In this document: piece by piece, positions 6,033 through 6,916 of the stretch
How positions within the stretch are numbered: the first letter of the stretch is position 1
Layout of the letters: every line of letters begins with the position of its first letter
Translations under genes and position numbers: made by a program
DNA from: an uncultured Actinomyces sp.
GTDB taxonomy: Bacteria; Actinomycetota; Actinomycetes; Actinomycetales; Actinomycetaceae
NCBI GenBank assembly: GCA_938030835.1
Contig: CALHID010000236.1
Location: 1-6,916 of the forward strand
Direction of reading: 5' to 3'
DNA: 6,916 bases
Notes under the pieces: model-generated
Database searches by the model: none
The model's input: only the letters and a program-made list of their open reading frames with translations
Told to the model about the DNA's origin: nothing

Positions 6033-6916
6033 ATGGCACCAGCGGACTCTTTCGTGCATCTGCACAATCACTCGGAATACTCGATGCTCGATGGAGCAGC
6101 ACGAATCAAGCCGATGGTTGCAGAAGCTGCAAGGCTGGGACAGCCCGCAATTGGCCTGACCGATCACGGCTACCTCTTCGGTGCTTATGAGTTTTACGAT
6201 GCTGCGACAAAGGCTGGTATCAAGCCCATCATTGGCTTGGAAGCCTATGTCACTCCCGGTACTTCACGTTTCGATCGTCAAAAGGTGACGTGGGGTGAGC
6301 CGTGGCAACGCAGCGATGACGTATCAGCCTCGGGTTCCTATAACCACCTGACTTTGCTTGCATACTCAACAGAGGGAATGCACAACCTTTTCCGCTTGGG
6401 AAGTTACGCCTCGGTCGACGGGCAATTCGGTAAGTGGCCTCGCGCCGATAAGGAACTGCTTGAACGCTTCCACAAGGGACTGATTGTTTTCACCGGTTGT
6501 CCTTCGGGTGCTGTTCAAACGCGTATGCGTTTGGGGCAATGGGACGAGGCCGTGGCTGAGGCCGCAGAGCTGCGCGACATTTTCGGACCTGAGAATTTTT
6601 ACGTGGAAGTTATGGACCACGGAATTGAATTCGAGAGGCGTACGCAAAAACAACTCCTCGAACTTGCCAAGCTCATGGACGCGCCCCTGGTCGCTACGAA
6701 TGATGCGCATTACGTCAAAAAGGAAGACCGCGGAATTCAGGACGCACTGCTGTGCATCAACTCGGGTTCGCGAATCTCTGATCCGGATCGTTTTAAGTTC
6801 GATGGAGACGGTTACTACATTCGTTCTTCCGAAGAGATGCGCTCGATTTGGAAGGAATTGCCAGAAGCCTGCAATTCGACGCTGGAAATTGCAGAGCGGT
6901 GCGATGTCCACTTCAG
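6033..6916 (+). CDS. dnaE: DNA polymerase III alpha subunit DnaE1, N-terminal part (3' end beyond the window)
   Basis: DnaE is the replicative polymerase subunit of the DNA polymerase III holoenzyme. The window holds codons 1-294 of a protein that normally has about 1,180 residues, so only the N-terminal PHP domain and its surroundings are seen. The start FVHLHNHSEYSMLDGAARIKP is characteristic. All nine PHP metal ligands expected from M. tuberculosis DnaE1 appear to be present: H11, H13, D20, H45, E70, H105, C156, D224 and H226. This implies an active PHP 3'-5' exonuclease for proofreading, as shown for mycobacterial DnaE1. Other conserved stretches are IKPIIGLEAYV, WGEPWQRSDDVSASG (87-101), TGCPSGAVQTRMRLGQ and DPDRFKFDGDGYYIRSSEEM. 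The ATG at 6033 is preceded by a -10-like hexamer instead of a ribosome site, so a leaderless start is likely. The reading frame is intact to the last base. Confidence 0.97.
   Translation, partial: MAPADSFVHLHNHSEYSMLDGAARIKPMVAEAARLGQPAIGLTDHGYLFGAYEFYDAATKAGIKPIIGLEAYVTPGTSRFDRQKVTWGEPWQRSDDVSASGSYNHLTLLAYSTEGMHNLFRLGSYASVDGQFGKWPRADKELLERFHKGLIVFTGCPSGAVQTRMRLGQWDEAVAEAAELRDIFGPENFYVEVMDHGIEFERRTQKQLLELAKLMDAPLVATNDAHYVKKEDRGIQDALLCINSGSRISDPDRFKFDGDGYYIRSSEEMRSIWKELPEACNSTLEIAERCDVHF

Noticed and set aside
5358..6167. 269-codon minus-strand frame across the rluD-like gene and the dnaE start
   Set aside because: It covers two well-supported genes, and its product is rich in His, Cys and Arg with no recognisable domain.
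6366..6911. 181-codon minus-strand frame opposite dnaE
   Set aside because: The + strand here encodes conserved DnaE PHP residues without a break, so the opposite frame is a by-product.
1..6916. Mobile elements, CRISPR arrays, tRNA or rRNA genes, or a new defence system
   Set aside because: No terminal repeats, regular spacer-repeat pattern, transposase frame or tRNA-like fold was seen; every long + strand frame belongs to a known housekeeping family.

Overview
The window is a stretch of actinobacterial chromosome from the 3' end of the division and cell wall (dcw) cluster into the adjacent lspA-rluD-dnaE block. Eight genes are visible, all on the + strand and tightly packed: ftsQ (5' end probably outside), ftsZ, pgeF (yfiH family), sepF, yggT, divIVA (wag31), lspA, rluD-like, and the first 294 codons of dnaE. 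Several features point to an Actinomycetota member of mid-range GC: ftsQ is followed directly by ftsZ with no ftsA, sepF and yggT lie next to a Wag31-type divIVA, FtsZ ends in an acidic DIPDFLR tail, and dnaE is of the DnaE1 type with a complete metal-binding PHP domain. An Actinomycetaceae-like organism fits, but the genus cannot be fixed from the sequence alone.

Layout. Bases 1-743 are ftsQ. Bases 744-879 form a leader with a candidate promoter and the ribosome site of ftsZ (880-2118). pgeF overlaps the ftsZ stop codon by one base. After a 62-base gap, sepF has a strong ribosome site, and yggT follows it two bases later. A 194-base gap (3700-3893) carries candidate promoter elements and a notable 24-bp dyad ahead of divIVA. 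A strong intrinsic terminator closes divIVA. lspA starts 9 bases past the hairpin, rluD is coupled to lspA by a two-base gap, and dnaE begins after a short gap with what looks like a leaderless promoter.

How the genes work together. FtsZ forms the division ring. SepF ties FtsZ to the membrane, a role expected to replace FtsA. FtsQ belongs to the periplasmic-side FtsQLB complex. PgeF cleans mis-incorporated residues from peptidoglycan precursors. YggT is a small membrane protein usually linked to SepF. DivIVA directs polar growth. LspA (lipoprotein maturation), the RluD-like enzyme (rRNA modification) and DnaE (replication and proofreading) are a separate housekeeping block, insulated by the terminator.

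Nothing here is an obvious new system. The points worth checking are regulatory or comparative: the symmetric element before divIVA, the promoter-terminator overlap at lspA, the probable leaderless starts of lspA and dnaE, and the absence of the PLP-binding YggS (ylmE) gene that commonly sits between pgeF and sepF.
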